64,000 nucleotides of DNA, from NCBI GenBank assembly GCA_007922305.1, contig ML677326.1:57661446-57725445 (forward strand). The letters are read 5' to 3'. This DNA is from Dermatemys mawii (lineage: Eukaryota > Chordata > Testudines > Dermatemydidae). Positions 23,073 through 35,394 of the stretch are shown in pieces. The notes beneath the pieces were generated by a model that had not been told where the DNA came from, did no database searches, and was given only the letters and a program-made list of their open reading frames with translations. Every line of letters begins with the position of its first letter. Within the stretch, counting starts at the first letter, position 1. The translations under genes and the position numbers were made by a program.

Positions 23073-23814
23073 AAGGTTTGGATAGTTTAAAGGCTTCTTT
23101 TCTAGACTGCTCTTGGTTTGATCCATAGAGGAGTGTTTTTTCAACACCATCTACAATGATTTACCCACTGATAATACACTATCAGTTCATTTTTCAGTTT
23201 TCCATCCATCACAGTGGTAGTAACTGTCAAATATCAATTCATTTCTTATGGCTCTGACATGATCTATTCTTTAAAGGTAAACTCCACTCATCAAATCTTC
23301 CAGGTAGATTTTGGATAAAAAGTAGAAATAAAAATTGCCCTCTTTTTCAAGGCAAAAACATATATACTTGATACAATGATTGTGTACTCTTGATAGGGAT
23401 TTCTGTATTCTGTACTTCTTCATGTTAGCCCCAACAGTTCTCTAAGGTGCATAATCTATCACACATAGGGCATTTGTGCTTCCTGTATTTGCCAAAATGA
23501 AAACCTTGTCAGGTGTATATGAGAGCATACTCCAGTAGTATAACCAATATATAGCAGCCACATCAAATGGGAAGACACTAGGCACGTGGATAGACAAATG
23601 TATCTTCACACATGCTGTAGATCAGCTCATATAAATGTCATAGAACAAACATCCAATGTGTCACACTGTTAAGAAAATGATTGTTAGGAAAATGTAACTT
23701 AGAATGTTGTAGTATGATTTTAAAATAGCCTTAGACTTATAATTTCACTCCTTGTATATGTACTATTGACCTCTAGTTTAACATGCATTTTAAACTTGCA
23801 TTCACCCTGTCACA
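23073..23814. other. Non-coding DNA; nothing recognised
   Basis: AT-rich sequence without coding frames or transposon ends. Confidence 0.45.
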
Positions 23815-24110
23815 GCTGTACAGGCGTCATAGTGTCTGAGTACCCCTAAGTGTTTTGAACCTCCTGCTTACCAGACAGGTAAATGAAATAGATTAATACC
23901 AACAATGGATGTAATAGCCATTAAGTGTTCCCACCTGTGTAAGTGGATTGAAAGTCCCCCTCCCTTATCAACACAGGGGTATAAAATATCCTCACACATG
24001 TATTGAGTGGAGTCAGTTGTTTGGGTGATAACCCCTCTGACTCCTTATTGCTTGCAATAAATCTTGTTTTTCCAGAAGTCTACTGAGTTATGCCTGTCCT
24101 TTGAGGTATA
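23815..24110 (+). repeat. LTR-like unit with TATA box and polyadenylation signal
   Basis: A TATA box (TATAAAA, 23980-23986) is followed 76 bases later by AATAAA at 24056-24061 and then a T-rich stretch (CTTGTTTTTCC), the order of U3, R and U5 in a retroviral-type long terminal repeat. No second copy, primer-binding site or coding region is seen next to it, so if it is an LTR it is solitary. The exact ends are uncertain. Such a unit could still act as a promoter or polyadenylation site. Confidence 0.45.
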
Positions 24111-24503
24111 TTGGACTGAACTCCAAAGGAAATAAGCAGTTTTTGCAACAACACTGTCTGTGGACACTCCCTACAGGACATGTCATACAAGATCCTACAA
24201 AATTAAATTGGCAGCTTATGAAACATAGTGTATGTGAACAAATGAAAATATTCAGTCATACTGTTATTAACAGAGGTAATAAGAAATTAACAGGCACAAA
24301 CAAGCGTGGGGGAGAGGTGGAAAGATTTTCAGATATCTTTTGAAAAGAGATGGATAATCATTGGGACACAAAAATACCCGGGGTCTATTCCCCAATAGCT
24401 GTACAAGAGCAATCCTTGCACCAGCATCTGCCAGCTAGCGTGAAGGAGCAAAGGATGAACAGCAGGACTGGTGAGGAGACAAGGGAAAGGCAAGATCTAT
24501 GAT

Positions 24504-25305
24504 TATAGGTGTGCGCACGGGGTGTGCCCAGGCACACCCTAATGCAAGGTGGGCAGGCAGCCCCTGAGCTCCAGCTGGGAAGGCTGCTCCTTCCCTCACC
24601 CCCGCTGCCGCAGCACATCGCACAAGCAGCGCTCTGGGGGACAGGGCTGCGTGACAGTATGTCTGACTCTGGGCCAGACACACAGTGTGCTCCAGGGGAT
24701 CATCGCAGTACCGTGTCTGGCTCCAAGCCAGACACACTGTTCTGAACGGTGACGTGATGAGGGGGCCAAGACTGGGCCGGGAGTTGGATAAGGGCCAGAG
24801 GGTCTTGGGTGGGCAGTCAGGGGACAGGGAACGGGGGCATTGGATAGGGCGTGGGAGTCCCAGGGGGCCTGTCAGGGAGCAGGGGGTGTGGCTTGGGGTC
24901 AGGGCAGTCAAGGGACAGTGAGGTTGGATAGGGGTTCGGGTCCTGGGGGGTGATTAGAGGACAGGGGTGTCTCTGGAGAGGCATCAGGGGGCAAGGAGCA
25001 GGGAGGCTTAGATACGGGGTGGGATCCTTGAGGACAGTTAGGGTCGGGGGGTCCTCGGAGGGGGCAATCAGGGGGACAAGGAGCAGGGGGGCTTAGATAT
25101 GGGGTGGGGCCTAGGAGGGCTGTTAGGGTGGAGGAATCTCCTGAGGGGGCAATCGGGACAAGAAGCTGGGAAGGGGTGGATGGATCGGAGACTTTGAGGA
25201 GGTGGAAAGTGTGTGGGAGTTGGATGGGGGCGGGGCCAGGCTGTTTGGGGAGACACAGCCTTCCCTGGGTGCACACCTTAATGAAATGTGCTGCGCATCC
25301 CTATG
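24504..25305. mobile_element. hAT-type non-autonomous transposon with internal minisatellite
   Basis: The 8-bp word TCTATGAT lies directly outside both ends (24496-24503 and 25306-25313) without mismatch, the hallmark of hAT insertion. The ends TATAGGTGTGCGCA and, reversed, CATAGGGATGCGCA agree at 11 of 14 positions. The 802-bp body is far richer in GC than its flanks. Its right half has G-rich units; two clear ones start at 24992 and 25077 (85-base step, CAAGGAGCAGG-GGGCTTAGATA). Frames on both strands, up to 158 codons (24435-24911), are open only because of composition. No transposase remains. Confidence 0.85.
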
Positions 25306-25313
25306 TCTATGAT

Positions 25314-26799
25314 GATTTGAACCAGCTAGAATTTTTTTGCCACTAAGATTTGGCAAACTCACTCAAGAGGAATGTAGATAATCTCAAATGGGTCTGAAAA
25401 AAACCTTCAATATACCACCATATATTCTGTACATGGAACATCTATTACAGAAAACTATTTTAGGAATGTTCTAAAAGTAATCAGGACAATTATTTGTAGT
25501 TTCTGCCTGTATATCAGGTGCCCAGCCATAAAATGACTTGCATATCTTTTCTACAGCTAAAAATAGATTAGTGAGGAAACAGCAGGTGAGCCAATCAAAG
25601 GTGGTTGCTAAATGCATTTGTCACATGAATTTGCAGTTTATCACTTGGATTTCATCTTCACATATTTAGACTCTCTCTGTCTCTCTTTCTCTCTTCCACA
25701 GAGATTTCATTAAGATTCAGAAGACAATATGTTTGGTGATAATTGTAAGAACTGGAATGTATCTTACTGGTAGTGGCTTAGTCTGGCAATCTTCACTCAG
25801 TCAAAATCCATGGGAAAACTGGAAAAGCACTGGGATTTTTTTTACCAAAGAAGGACTATGGGATGGAATCCTGACCTATTGAAGCCAATAGACGTTTTGA
25901 TGTTTACTTCAATGATTCCAGCATTTCTCCCACAGAATCTAAGCCAAATTTAGGCAAAAAAACCCCAACAACATAACTTCAATAGTCAAATACTGCATAA
26001 ACTATCATGCATCCCACATTTACTGGACTATTATTTGCATTGATAGGCATATGGAGGAGGCAGAAGTGCATCATAATAATCCCTCATTGCTGCGATTAGT
26101 TTCAGTACTGATTATTGCAAATCACAAAATGTGCAGCCTGTCAAGACAGTTTAGTTTACAATTGCTCATCATTTTTGTATATGCTACTCCCATTCTGTTG
26201 TGTTCTCTCACATATGGTTCTCTGAAACAATAAGTAAAATGAAGATCATGTTTAACTCATATTAGTGACACATTAGTTATATTACAGTGGTTGTATTTAC
26301 TAAAGGGTGGCTTCCTTCTCTGTGGTGGGTCCTGAAAGCAGAGCATCTAGTGTGGTTCTGATGTGTTCAAATGGGAGTAAGATTTTGAAAGTGCACTCAG
26401 CTCCACCACAAAGTGATAAGGCCAGTAATTCAGTGGATCCACTTAGCCGTTCCCTTATGGAGATTGAGTTCAACTGTGCAGAGTGTGGCCTGCGGGATAT
26501 GATTCCTTCCTCCCAATGATGTAGTGTTAAATGAACATTGTTATTTGAGCAATAATTATTGACAGAAACTGCATGTCCTGTAAGACAATGACCCGCTGAA
26601 GAACCTTGGCTTGACACAAACTCGAGGACTCAGCCTATTCAACAATGTGCTGACTGGAAATATCTGACATAGGGGTTGTTGTTGCCGTTCCAATATTTAA
26701 AATATTAATCTAATAATAATCTTTTTGTGTTGAAGATTTAAAAGATTAATATCACATTGTCATTAATGTGATGCACAGTTCACCGTACTAGGTCTTTCC
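25314..26799. other. Non-coding DNA; nothing recognised
   Basis: A short CT run lies at about 25671-25697. Overlapping frames on both strands at 26300-26617 have no domain. At 25862-25950 there is a faint palindromic repeat resembling families P1/P2 (ACCTATTGAAGCCAATAGACG). Confidence 0.45.
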
Positions 26800-27230
26800 C
26801 TAGTGTAAGGAACAAAGCCAGTCTCCAGGCAATATCATTAGTATAGCAGGCTTGCAGCAGGCTGCCTGATTAGCCACCCAGCCTGTTTGGCTGCAGAGAC
26901 CAGCAGCTGGCTCTTAAGGCAGTAGCAGCAGCTCTCTGGCTTCTCAACACTCATGCTCACCGCTGTGTCTGCTCCTGCCTTGCACCCAGACTTGCTTTTG
27001 TCCTGCCCCTGTCTTGAGTCCCTCCTTGCCTGATACCCTGCTCACTCCAGTTCCTGCTCTCTGGTTTGACCCTTGGCTCTGGTTCCTAACTACTGTACAT
27101 CTTGATCCTCAGCTCTGGGATCTGGTTTCTGTCTTCCAGTTTGACGCTTGACTTTGGTTTCTGACTCCAGCTGCGAGACCTGTTGCTAACTGGGCCCACG
27201 ACCCTCTCTGACTACTAGGCTAAATTGCCC
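26800..27230. repeat. CT-rich degenerate repeat block
   Basis: Degenerate units built on CTCTGGTTTGACCCTTGGCTC and CTGGTTCCTAACT recur from about 27050 to 27180, after a more mixed lead-in. The composition differs from the AT-rich flanks. It may be the inside of a transposon with a minisatellite; class unknown. Confidence 0.4.
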
Positions 27231-27694
27231 TCAGCCTGGTCAGTTGACACTTAGAATCTGAAATACATTCTACAACCAATAGGAAAAAAAGACTTGATGG
27301 TCCTTGGGATCTCAGGTTTATAATAAAAATGAAAATGTATGTAAATAATTCAGCTAGTGTAGTCAGAGCTACATTGACTTCATTTATTATGGTGACATAC
27401 ACCACCCCAGGATCTGTTTAAAAAAAACAACCCTAGACGATGATCCTTTCATTGATATGTGGATAAATAAATTAGAAACCCAAAACTTTCCTTGCTGAAT
27501 CAACCATTCACATAATGTTCCTGAGTGCCACACATAACATATGGATCTCCAACTTAACTGGAAGTTATATAAAAAATCCCAAGTAATTAGACCTTTACAG
27601 CAGCCAAAACACATGGTATTTCCCCAAAAATGACTGCTCCCCATAAGATAGGTGGCTACAGCCACTATCCTTACTTACAAGCACCATCTCTGAG
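27231..27694. other. No gene seen
   Basis: AT-rich non-coding sequence between the CT-rich block and the antisense CR1. The minus frames at 27220-27405 and 27387-27665 have no domain. Confidence 0.4.
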
Positions 27695-28275
27695 CACATT
27701 ATTTAAGGTGTGAGTATACCATGGAGTATGCCATGGATTTATATAGTGGCACGGTGATATTTTCTGTTTTATCTATCCTTTTCCTAATGGTTCCTAATAT
27801 TCTGTTATTTTTTTTGCTGCCACTTCACATTGAGCAGATGTTTTTGGAGAACTATCCACAATGACTCAAGATCATTCTTGAATGGTAACAGCTAATTTAG
27901 ATGCCATCATTTTGTACGTATAGGTAGGATTATGATTTCCATTATGCAGTACTTTGCATTTATCAACACTGACTTTCATCTGCCATTTTGTTGCCCAGTC
28001 ATCCAGTTTGAGAGATCCTTTTAACTGTCCAAGGCTGACTTCAATTTTGAGTAATTTTGCATTGTCTGCACATTTTGCCACCGCATTGTTCACCCCTTTT
28101 TCCAATTCATTGATGAATACATTGAACAGCACAGGTCCCAGAACAGATCCTTACAAAACCCTTTCTCTATTGTGAACACTGACCATTTTTTCCAATTCTG
28201 TTTCCTATCTTTCAACCAATCACTGATTCTTAAGAGGGAAGCTCCTAACTGCTTTCTTTGCTTAAAAGCTATGGT
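27695..28275 (-). mobile_element. CR1 LINE reverse-transcriptase fragment, antisense
   Basis: On the minus strand the frame 27872-28132 reads VFINELEKGVNNAVAKCADN, then LDDWATKWQMKVSVDKCKVLH and YTYKMMASKL. These match the palm region of CR1 reverse transcriptase. The catalytic box that should read FADD is CADN (codons at 28061-28072), so one aspartate is lost. The left part, beyond a stop, continues into the connection region. A small duplication (CCATGGAGTATGCCATGG) lies at its left end. Both the 5' part and the 3' untranslated tail are missing, so it is a deletion remnant rather than a simple truncated copy. Confidence 0.8.
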
Positions 28276-29380
28276 GTGGCTCTTCCTCCATACCATATTG
28301 CAAATCATCAGGCCACTTATGTATGTTTGTGAGGCTGTATCTCCTAACCAGCAGTATCAGCACAGGACAATTCTCTACTCCCATGCGCCCCAGGGAAGAG
28401 ACATCTGCAGCACCACAGTATACCAAAGAGAGTTGAAATGTAGATTTGCCAAGGATGTTTCCAGTGCAAGTGTGCATAGTGTGGAATCTACTCGCCTCAA
28501 TTCATTGTAGGAGAGAAATGGGCCATGTCTGTTAAGCCCTTTAAACCTTCAGTAGACAGATGCTTCCTGGATGTGCCTTGGCCCTTATTTTGACTCAGGA
28601 GGTTTAGATTTGCCGTGTACTCCATAGTGGTTGCATGACAGCATAGCCCAAATAAAAGGGCTCACTTCCTCAGGCCTGGGTTTCATACTCCTGTGGCTCT
28701 TAAACAAAAACGCTATATACTGATTAGGACGACTGCATCTACTCTTCCCCTTTATTTTTTTGTTGTCACTATTGTTAAAATAATTTTATTTAAATTTATT
28801 TATTTAAATAAATTTTATTTATTACATGAGTCATACAAACTGACAATCTGAATTTTCTAAATTGGGCACCTTGTGTCAGGCAATTATTGTACATAATATT
28901 ACTGTTATCACTTGTGATTATGCAATTCTCCCTGTCGAAGAACAACATTTAATGGGCAGAGAGGTGGAGGCAAATCACTGCTTGACAGAATACTACATCA
29001 CCTACCAGTAACAATTTTTATTTACTCTCATTTGAGGAAAATGCTCTAAGATTGTCTCTTTGTATAAGGGAATTTTTATATATGTCTCTCTGTTATGAGC
29101 CACACTGTTTTATTTTTACTCGGTGCCTGGCCAAGGTGCACAGCTAATGTTGGGTGAATTATACTTTTCAAGCTTAGATGTCCTGAAAAATAGACAGAAT
29201 GTTAGAATTTGCATTATTTCTGCATTCAAGTCATTGAGAGTCCACATAGTCTTATTAATGAGCGAATCACAGATGGCTCCAAAATACTTTCTTTTCCTAA
29301 GTACACAAGTAATCAGTGGTAAAAATTTGAAGTCATAATGTTGTTACTGTAATAGTAATAGCAGATGAAGAAAGGACTAT
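28276..29380. other. No gene seen
   Basis: An AT-rich self-complementary stretch lies at about 28787-28826 (ATTTAAATTTATTTATTTAA). The rest is unremarkable. The plus frame 28172-28510 and the minus frame 28262-28477 mutually overlap and have no domain. Confidence 0.45.
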
Positions 29381-29467
29381 GGACCAGATCTTTAGGTGTT
29401 GTAAAGTAGTATAGGTCCATTGAAAACAGTGGAATTATGCCTCTTTACACCAGGTGAGTATCTGCCC
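29381..29467. repeat. Palindromic mini-repeat, family P1, full copy
   Basis: It begins GGACCAGATCTTTAGGTGTTG, has a GGTCCATTGAAAACAGTGGA core and ends TTTACACCAGGTGAGTATCTGCCC, so the halves are imperfect reverse complements. It is one base longer than the copy at 3271-3356. Confidence 0.6.
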
Positions 29468-32400
29468 ATATATTTTTATGACATGGACATAAGTGTAGTG
29501 TTACATGACTGTATCATATGATATTATGTCAAATACACTTGGAGTGACATATCACAAAATCAACCAGAACAACCTGACAGACGCAGCACAGTGCATTTAG
29601 ATGAATATTTAGAAAAACTCGTGTTCATTGTCTGCTGTTCATTCAGGCAGCCATTGCTTGACTTGTTTGTATGTTTAACACCTGATAAGACTTCAACATA
29701 CTGCCACAGGACCAAATGTTTAGCACACTTGACTCAATAAGAAGATTGTTTCTATTAGGAGAGGAAATTATTAGGCAGCGTACACAAGATGAATACATCA
29801 TCCAGATCTGTGGTTATTTACAAACATACAATGCCACAGTTAGGGTTGGAATAGGAATGATACTGAGAGCAAAAGGAGAAGAATTCTCTATGTCTCTGTC
29901 CTTGGGTCATTCTCAGAGTTCTACTCTTTTCTTAGTTTTCTGCTTTTTATGATTTTGCTCATTGATCAGGTTCTGAATGTAGAATGCCATCCTGGTCACA
30001 TAAAACCCTTTTGTTCTTATTCTCCACAATGTGCTCTCCAGGATCATTCCAGTGAGGCAGACCTCTCTCCTGTTTGGAGCTATTGCAGAAGGTATTATGC
30101 CCTGCTAAGGCATCTTCACACCACTCTGGAGATGGAAAGAGACCTCAGAAGTCAAAAATAGTCCCTAAAGTAATCCTCTAGTTCAGGACTGGGTTAATGG
30201 CAGTATAGGTTTTCATACGCACATAGCCATCCACATGGTAGCAGCTGGAAGAGTGAGTGGAGGTGGGAGAGAATGGGTCCAGCTTAGGAGGAGGCGTGGC
30301 GGGAGCACTCTTTCTTCTAGCTATTGTGGACTGTAGACAGCTTTCTGGCAACTATAGGGGAACTGTTTAATATTAGAACAGCTCCTACAGCAGCCAAGAA
30401 ATTGGAAATAATTGGCCTCCTTTTTCTTCCCTATCCTCTTGCTTGTGCCTTCTGTGCTGAACCTCTCAGGAAGCACAGCACAGAACATCCTCAGCAGATC
30501 GCAGGCCATTGTATGTACCACAGAAAAAAATCTTCTTAGCAGTTAACAGCCCAATATTATCCATTCAATGCCTGCCTTAATTCTTCCAGCGTTGGTTTAG
30601 AGGCACCTATGATTGGGCCAAATCCTAAAGTCTGGTTTTGTTCAGCTTTTAACTCCAGCCTTGGTCAGACAAACTCCTACAGAATGAAGACAGTACATTT
30701 GGCTAACGTATTTGAGTTCCAACACAGACCAAATTCTTTTTTTTTTGTTTTCTTTTTTTCTTTTTTTTTTGCTGTTACCACTCTGTAAACCTCTTAGAAT
30801 CAAATTCCCTTCTTTGCTTCTCCTTCTTACCTTTCAAATGTCTAAACTCCTATGTTTTCTTTGAAGATTTCCAGCTAATGACCATATACTCTAAAGTGTT
30901 TTTTCTTTAGTCAATAAAATAGATTGAATGATGAGTATTGTAATGTTTGTTCTGCCTGGAAGCATTCCTCATTGTATCTGCTCGTTCCCTGGAAAAATAG
31001 ATTGAAAAAGTGCTATGAGATATTTAGGAAACTCGAGTAGGAGAGAGCTTTGGCTTTAGGTCTCATCATCTGAAAGGTAGCAAGCATGTCCAGCAGCGGA
31101 GATATACCTCTCAACCTTCCCAAATGGGGAACATAATGTGTGAGAAAGACACGAAATAAGGGAGGAAGAATCACTTGTATTAAATATACACTGGGAATCA
31201 TTCCTTCAGTGTGAATAACTTTTTCTACAATTCCACTTACTTGATTCTTTATTTCTGATACAAATTGTCAACCATTAAAATGAGGGGACATCAAATCTGT
31301 GTGGGGATCTAAGCAACTTCCGGAATAAAATGAATGAGATCCCTCCAAATGAACACTGGGAGCAAAGTGCCCAACATATTGATTTAGCACTCAGAGTAGA
31401 GAGTACTTTCTGGAGCACAAGTACTGCTTTCTACAAGAGCTTGAATCTCCTTGAAGGTCTCTGGCCAGTTACCAAACAGGCCCAGTGGCTGCAGGTCACA
31501 TTGCTTTCCGTACCTGAAAACTGGCATGTTAACACTGGGTAGTTAACAGATTGCCAAACTCATGCTGATTAATTGTTAATCTGAAAGCCTTTACAAGTTT
31601 ACATTAAGGAAAGGAATTGCTGTCTGACACTTCTAGACAGAGTCTATAGTTTATAGATTTTTGGAAGTGAATGAGAAAATGAATAAACTATATTCTTGCC
31701 TTTCTCTGATGCTAAGTTATTCACAGAATTTTCCATTTTAATACAATTTATGCCTTTACCAGCATTTTAGTGTTTCACTGAGGAAGGGGAAAATGGGCCC
31801 TTTATCATTCATACTGAAAAAAAACCCTTACACTTTAATCCACTCAGAGTCAGTAACTGTTATTTGATCTTAAAGGATGGCACTCATAAACTATGGAATG
31901 GCAAGGAATAAAACATGCTTTATGGTGTAAATGTTACAGTGTGGCTCCTATTTACCGAAGGGGACAACATTACATAGATTCATTATAATGGACTTTAGTA
32001 GCAGTTACATTAAGCAGAATATTTTAATCCTAGATTAACTTCAAGGCTGAATGATGTACCTAGTACCTTCTCCTTTTGTCCAAGTCTTCATTTCAATTGA
32101 ATCAACATTGTATCAAAAACTAGTGTCAGGACATATGTACATGCCAGCAGCGGTGAAAGGATTAATTAAGATTATCCCCATGGAAAAGAGGGACCATGTA
32201 GGTGTTGGCAAGTTATGAATAACTTGTATATGTGGTTTTGTAATTATTTTTGGAGCACAAACTGTACTACCCTCGATTCACAAGCTTAACTCGGATTTGA
32301 GCAGTTTTTAATGTTCTGGGTACTTTTTAGTTCATTATCCATTTCAAAGCATGCATTTCCGCTTACTACATATTGAAAAGAAACTATTTTCCCCTATATA

Positions 32401-32987
32401 CTTATCTCTGTTCCTTTCCCACCACCCCATGGTGCGAAGGGATTGTAAAACTGCCCTAACAGAGCAGCTCAGGTTTCCCCATGTGTTTGTGAATCTCAGG
32501 CTTCTGTGGAACTGGCTCTGGTCTGGAGGAGTTTTGTGCTGTGGGATTATTGTGCAGGGAGTAAATAATTAAAACAACAACAAAAAACTACCATGGCAAC
32601 ACTTGTAAATATATGCAATTTTTTAGACTGAGCAAATGCATATAGCAGCTCATTGATATTCCACTCTTGGAGAAAAACAGGTGTTGCAACAAACTGCAAA
32701 GTTTAAATATATATTTAAGATTTGTTAACAAATATTTTGTAGAGATGTTCAAAAGTCAAAGTATCCACACTACAGGAAATTCTGATATTTCAATCATTTA
32801 TTTGAGGCAGAAACATTAAAATATTATTTTTTTTCCCCAAATAGATAATTCAGAAAATTGATTTGGAAATGTCAAAGTTTCTTTTCAGAATTTTCTATCA
32901 GAATAAACATTATGAAATCACAACCTTTTGTCCCAGCTAAATTTGAACTGCATCGATGGCATCCAGTTATGCATCCCAGTCATTAGA
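29468..32987. other. Non-coding DNA; nothing recognised
   Basis: A T-rich tract lies at 30738-30771. At 30605-30660 GGGCCAAATCCTAAAGTCTGG starts a further palindromic mini-repeat of the P1/P2 style, not complete. The frames at 29716-29952, 29949-30161, 30321-30539, 31330-31542 and 32351-32572 show no domains. Confidence 0.45.
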
Positions 32988-33060
32988 TTCCCGTGATGCA
33001 CTGGAGTGCTTCAACAAGAAAGGAGATTGTGGTACATCATGGGAGACGTACTCCAGCCAG
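32988..33060. repeat. Short dispersed repeat with inverted CATCATGGGA motif
   Basis: TCCCGTGATGCAC (32991-33003) and GTACATCATGGGA (33032-33044) are imperfect reverse complements. The right part, 33026-33060, matches 58522-58556 at 30 of 35 positions. The CCCATGATGCA-type core with ACT/GTAGTC beside it resembles the binding site of the transcription factor ZNF143 (also known as SBF/Staf), but here it probably travels inside an old repeat. Confidence 0.45.
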
Positions 33061-33959
33061 AGTACCTGGTCTGTAGTGGAGAATGGAGTCACAGTAAACA
33101 TGAAGCATACTTCCCAAGAGACAGTGTGGCAGCTCAGGTAAACAAAGACTAATGCTCACCTGACCCAAAACAAGATATTTATTTTCAGTTCTCCCAATGG
33201 AAAATTAAAAAATCAGCAAAATTGTAATTTTCCTGCAGAGGATTTTGATTACATGGAAATTAGATTTTCCATTGAATTTTTTCCAGCAAAAAGTTTTTTT
33301 CAATCAGCTGTGCTCTCTAGTGGTTGACTTAAATACTGGAGGATATCTATGAAAAGGGTTATTATATTTTTTAAAATAAAAATTAGATTAGGTGGAGTGT
33401 GCAGCAGACATCAGAATTCTCAGGAACAATTGCTGCCATGAGATATCATGAACCCCGCACTCTAAGATATGTAACCCCGAATAACTTTAAAACCGCTATA
33501 CCAAGTAGAGCCATGTGGGCCTATGAAAATATCTGGGAGCACAAATACTCACAGAGATTTAACTAATGAAGCTATTTTGAACTTTATAGATTAGGGTGCT
33601 TTTGAGATATTATGGAACAAAAAAAGGTAAGGATTGTTTTTTCAGTTTAAAAACCATTATTTATATTGTCCTATAACTCAAATATGACTGTCAACTTTTA
33701 TATCTAAGTTCCCCCAAAATTTTCCAAAAGCCACGGATTTGTCATGAGACATTATAATTTTTAAGGAACTTATTAGAGAAAATGTCATAAAAGCATGGGG
33801 ATGGGTCAGTAATGGATTTATAATGAAAACAATCATTAAATTATAGATTGAATACTATGGTTTAAAAATAACTAACTGGTGAGATAAAGATTCGTATAAA
33901 TTCCTATTGCTTGATATTATCAGCCCCTTGCAAGCAATAGGGAGTGTTTCTTATTATGA
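33061..33959. other. No gene seen
   Basis: AT-rich sequence without recognisable repeats. Confidence 0.4.
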
Positions 33960-34600
33960 TCCTTGTGACAAGGTGTACTCTTCAAATGATCAGAAGCCCA
34001 GAGGCTACCAGTCCTATTCAATTAGCTCTCTTCAATAATTAACTGTCTCTTAGCTTAATTAAGGTCAGGTGACAGTATAAAACACCTGGGTTTCATAAAA
34101 GGACTGGGAAAAAAAAAAACAAAAAAACCACACCTCAGCTTGGGAGTAGAACCACAAAGAGAAGGCTGGGTCTCGAAAGGCTCTAGTGAAGCCTACCTAG
34201 GAGTCAGCAACCCTATCCCAGAAACAGAAAGACTGAAAGGTAGGCCAAAGGGGTGGAAACTGTGTGGGGACTCCAGGGAAGGTGCCTGGGAGTCAGGATT
34301 GTATCTTAGAGTTAGAAAGACCTTATAGGTAACCCGTGAGGGACTGGGAACTGAAGCTGGAGGGTGGGCTGAAGAGCACAAGTGGGGCAGAAGAAACTTA
34401 TATTTTGTTACCTAAAAAGGGATGAAACTTTGAGTGACCTAGCAGGTTGATTGGGCCATGTGGATCTCTGACAGAGAGAGAAAATCCTAGAGAGGGGAGT
34501 AAATTAAGGTGTAGAGTGCCTGCAGCATCACCCTTGGCAAAAAAGTTTACCATGGCATGTAAACTGTGACAAGCCCATGTCTGCAAATGTCTAACATCTT
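33960..34600 (+). repeat. LTR-like repeat with TATA box
   Basis: A TATAAAA sequence at 34076-34082 is preceded by TTAATTAAGGTCAGGTGACAG and followed by a more GC-rich, purine-rich stretch. The general character is that of an LTR promoter region, and it resembles repeats that I associate with turtle genomes. No paired LTR, primer-binding site or coding part was found, so the class is uncertain. The frame 34140-34328 lies within it and is probably meaningless. Confidence 0.4.
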
Positions 34601-35394
34601 CCATGTGATGTCACAACCATCTCTGCAGAGTGGATATTTATTTTGATCTATAAAATAGACACTTAGCAGACTATTAACATCCTTTCTAAAGCTGGAGATT
34701 AAATTACAATAACATTGACATTAAATAGTTTAGGTTTGCATGCCCCCTCATGGACAAAATTTTGAGGCTAATCATATGAATCACTGATACAGGAGTGGAT
34801 CTGTCATTGGTACAGTTCAAATTTTATTCATATACACAACATACAACATAGTTCTTATATAGGACAAAGAGCACAAATAAATGTGATTATAAGGAATACA
34901 CAACAAGGAGTTTGAGGATCTTGTACTGAAAAATTAAGTTTTCACAGTGGCTGAAGTTCTTTGGACAACTGCCTGTTGTGTTCCCCAGAGGCAGTAGTTT
35001 CTATATATTTCCTACCTTTTCTGAGTGACTCAAAAACTTGAGTTTGAGTCCTGTTTAATACAGATTAATGGAAGGGTGTACTAAGGAAGCATCTCTGGAT
35101 GTTGCAAATGCTGCATTAATCTCAGTCCAGGCCCAAGATGAAGGACTTGTGTTCTGGATAGCCATTATCATTATAGATGCTACTGTACTGGGTCAACTCT
35201 TAGACCAATCTTTTGGGGAAGTTCTAAACAAAGCAATGGAAGCTGACCCAATAATGAAAGCAATTCTTGGGCCAAAAGCCAAAGGATCCAGGCCACTAAT
35301 ATGGAAAAGATGTAGGGCAGGCCAGGTTTCTACTCTGTGTGTGGGGGTGTGTGGGGAGGGGGGAACTGTACCTTCATAATGATAGTGTCCTGTG
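34601..35394. other. No gene recognised; one unexplained 103-codon frame
   Basis: The plus frame at 35068-35379 (starting MEGCTKEASLDVANAALISV) has a less random composition than most frames here, but no domain that I know, and its end runs into a G-rich tract. It may be a fragment of an unrecognised transposon next to the LTR-like block on its right. Confidence 0.3.

Noticed and set aside
24435..24911. 158-codon frame on the minus strand
   Set aside because: It crosses the left part of the hAT-type element and its G-rich body; Pro- and Ser-rich composition with overlapping frames in all directions.
35068..35379. 103-codon frame starting MEGCTKEASL
   Set aside because: It looks a little more protein-like than most, but I know no matching family and there is no supporting context, so it is mentioned only as unexplained.
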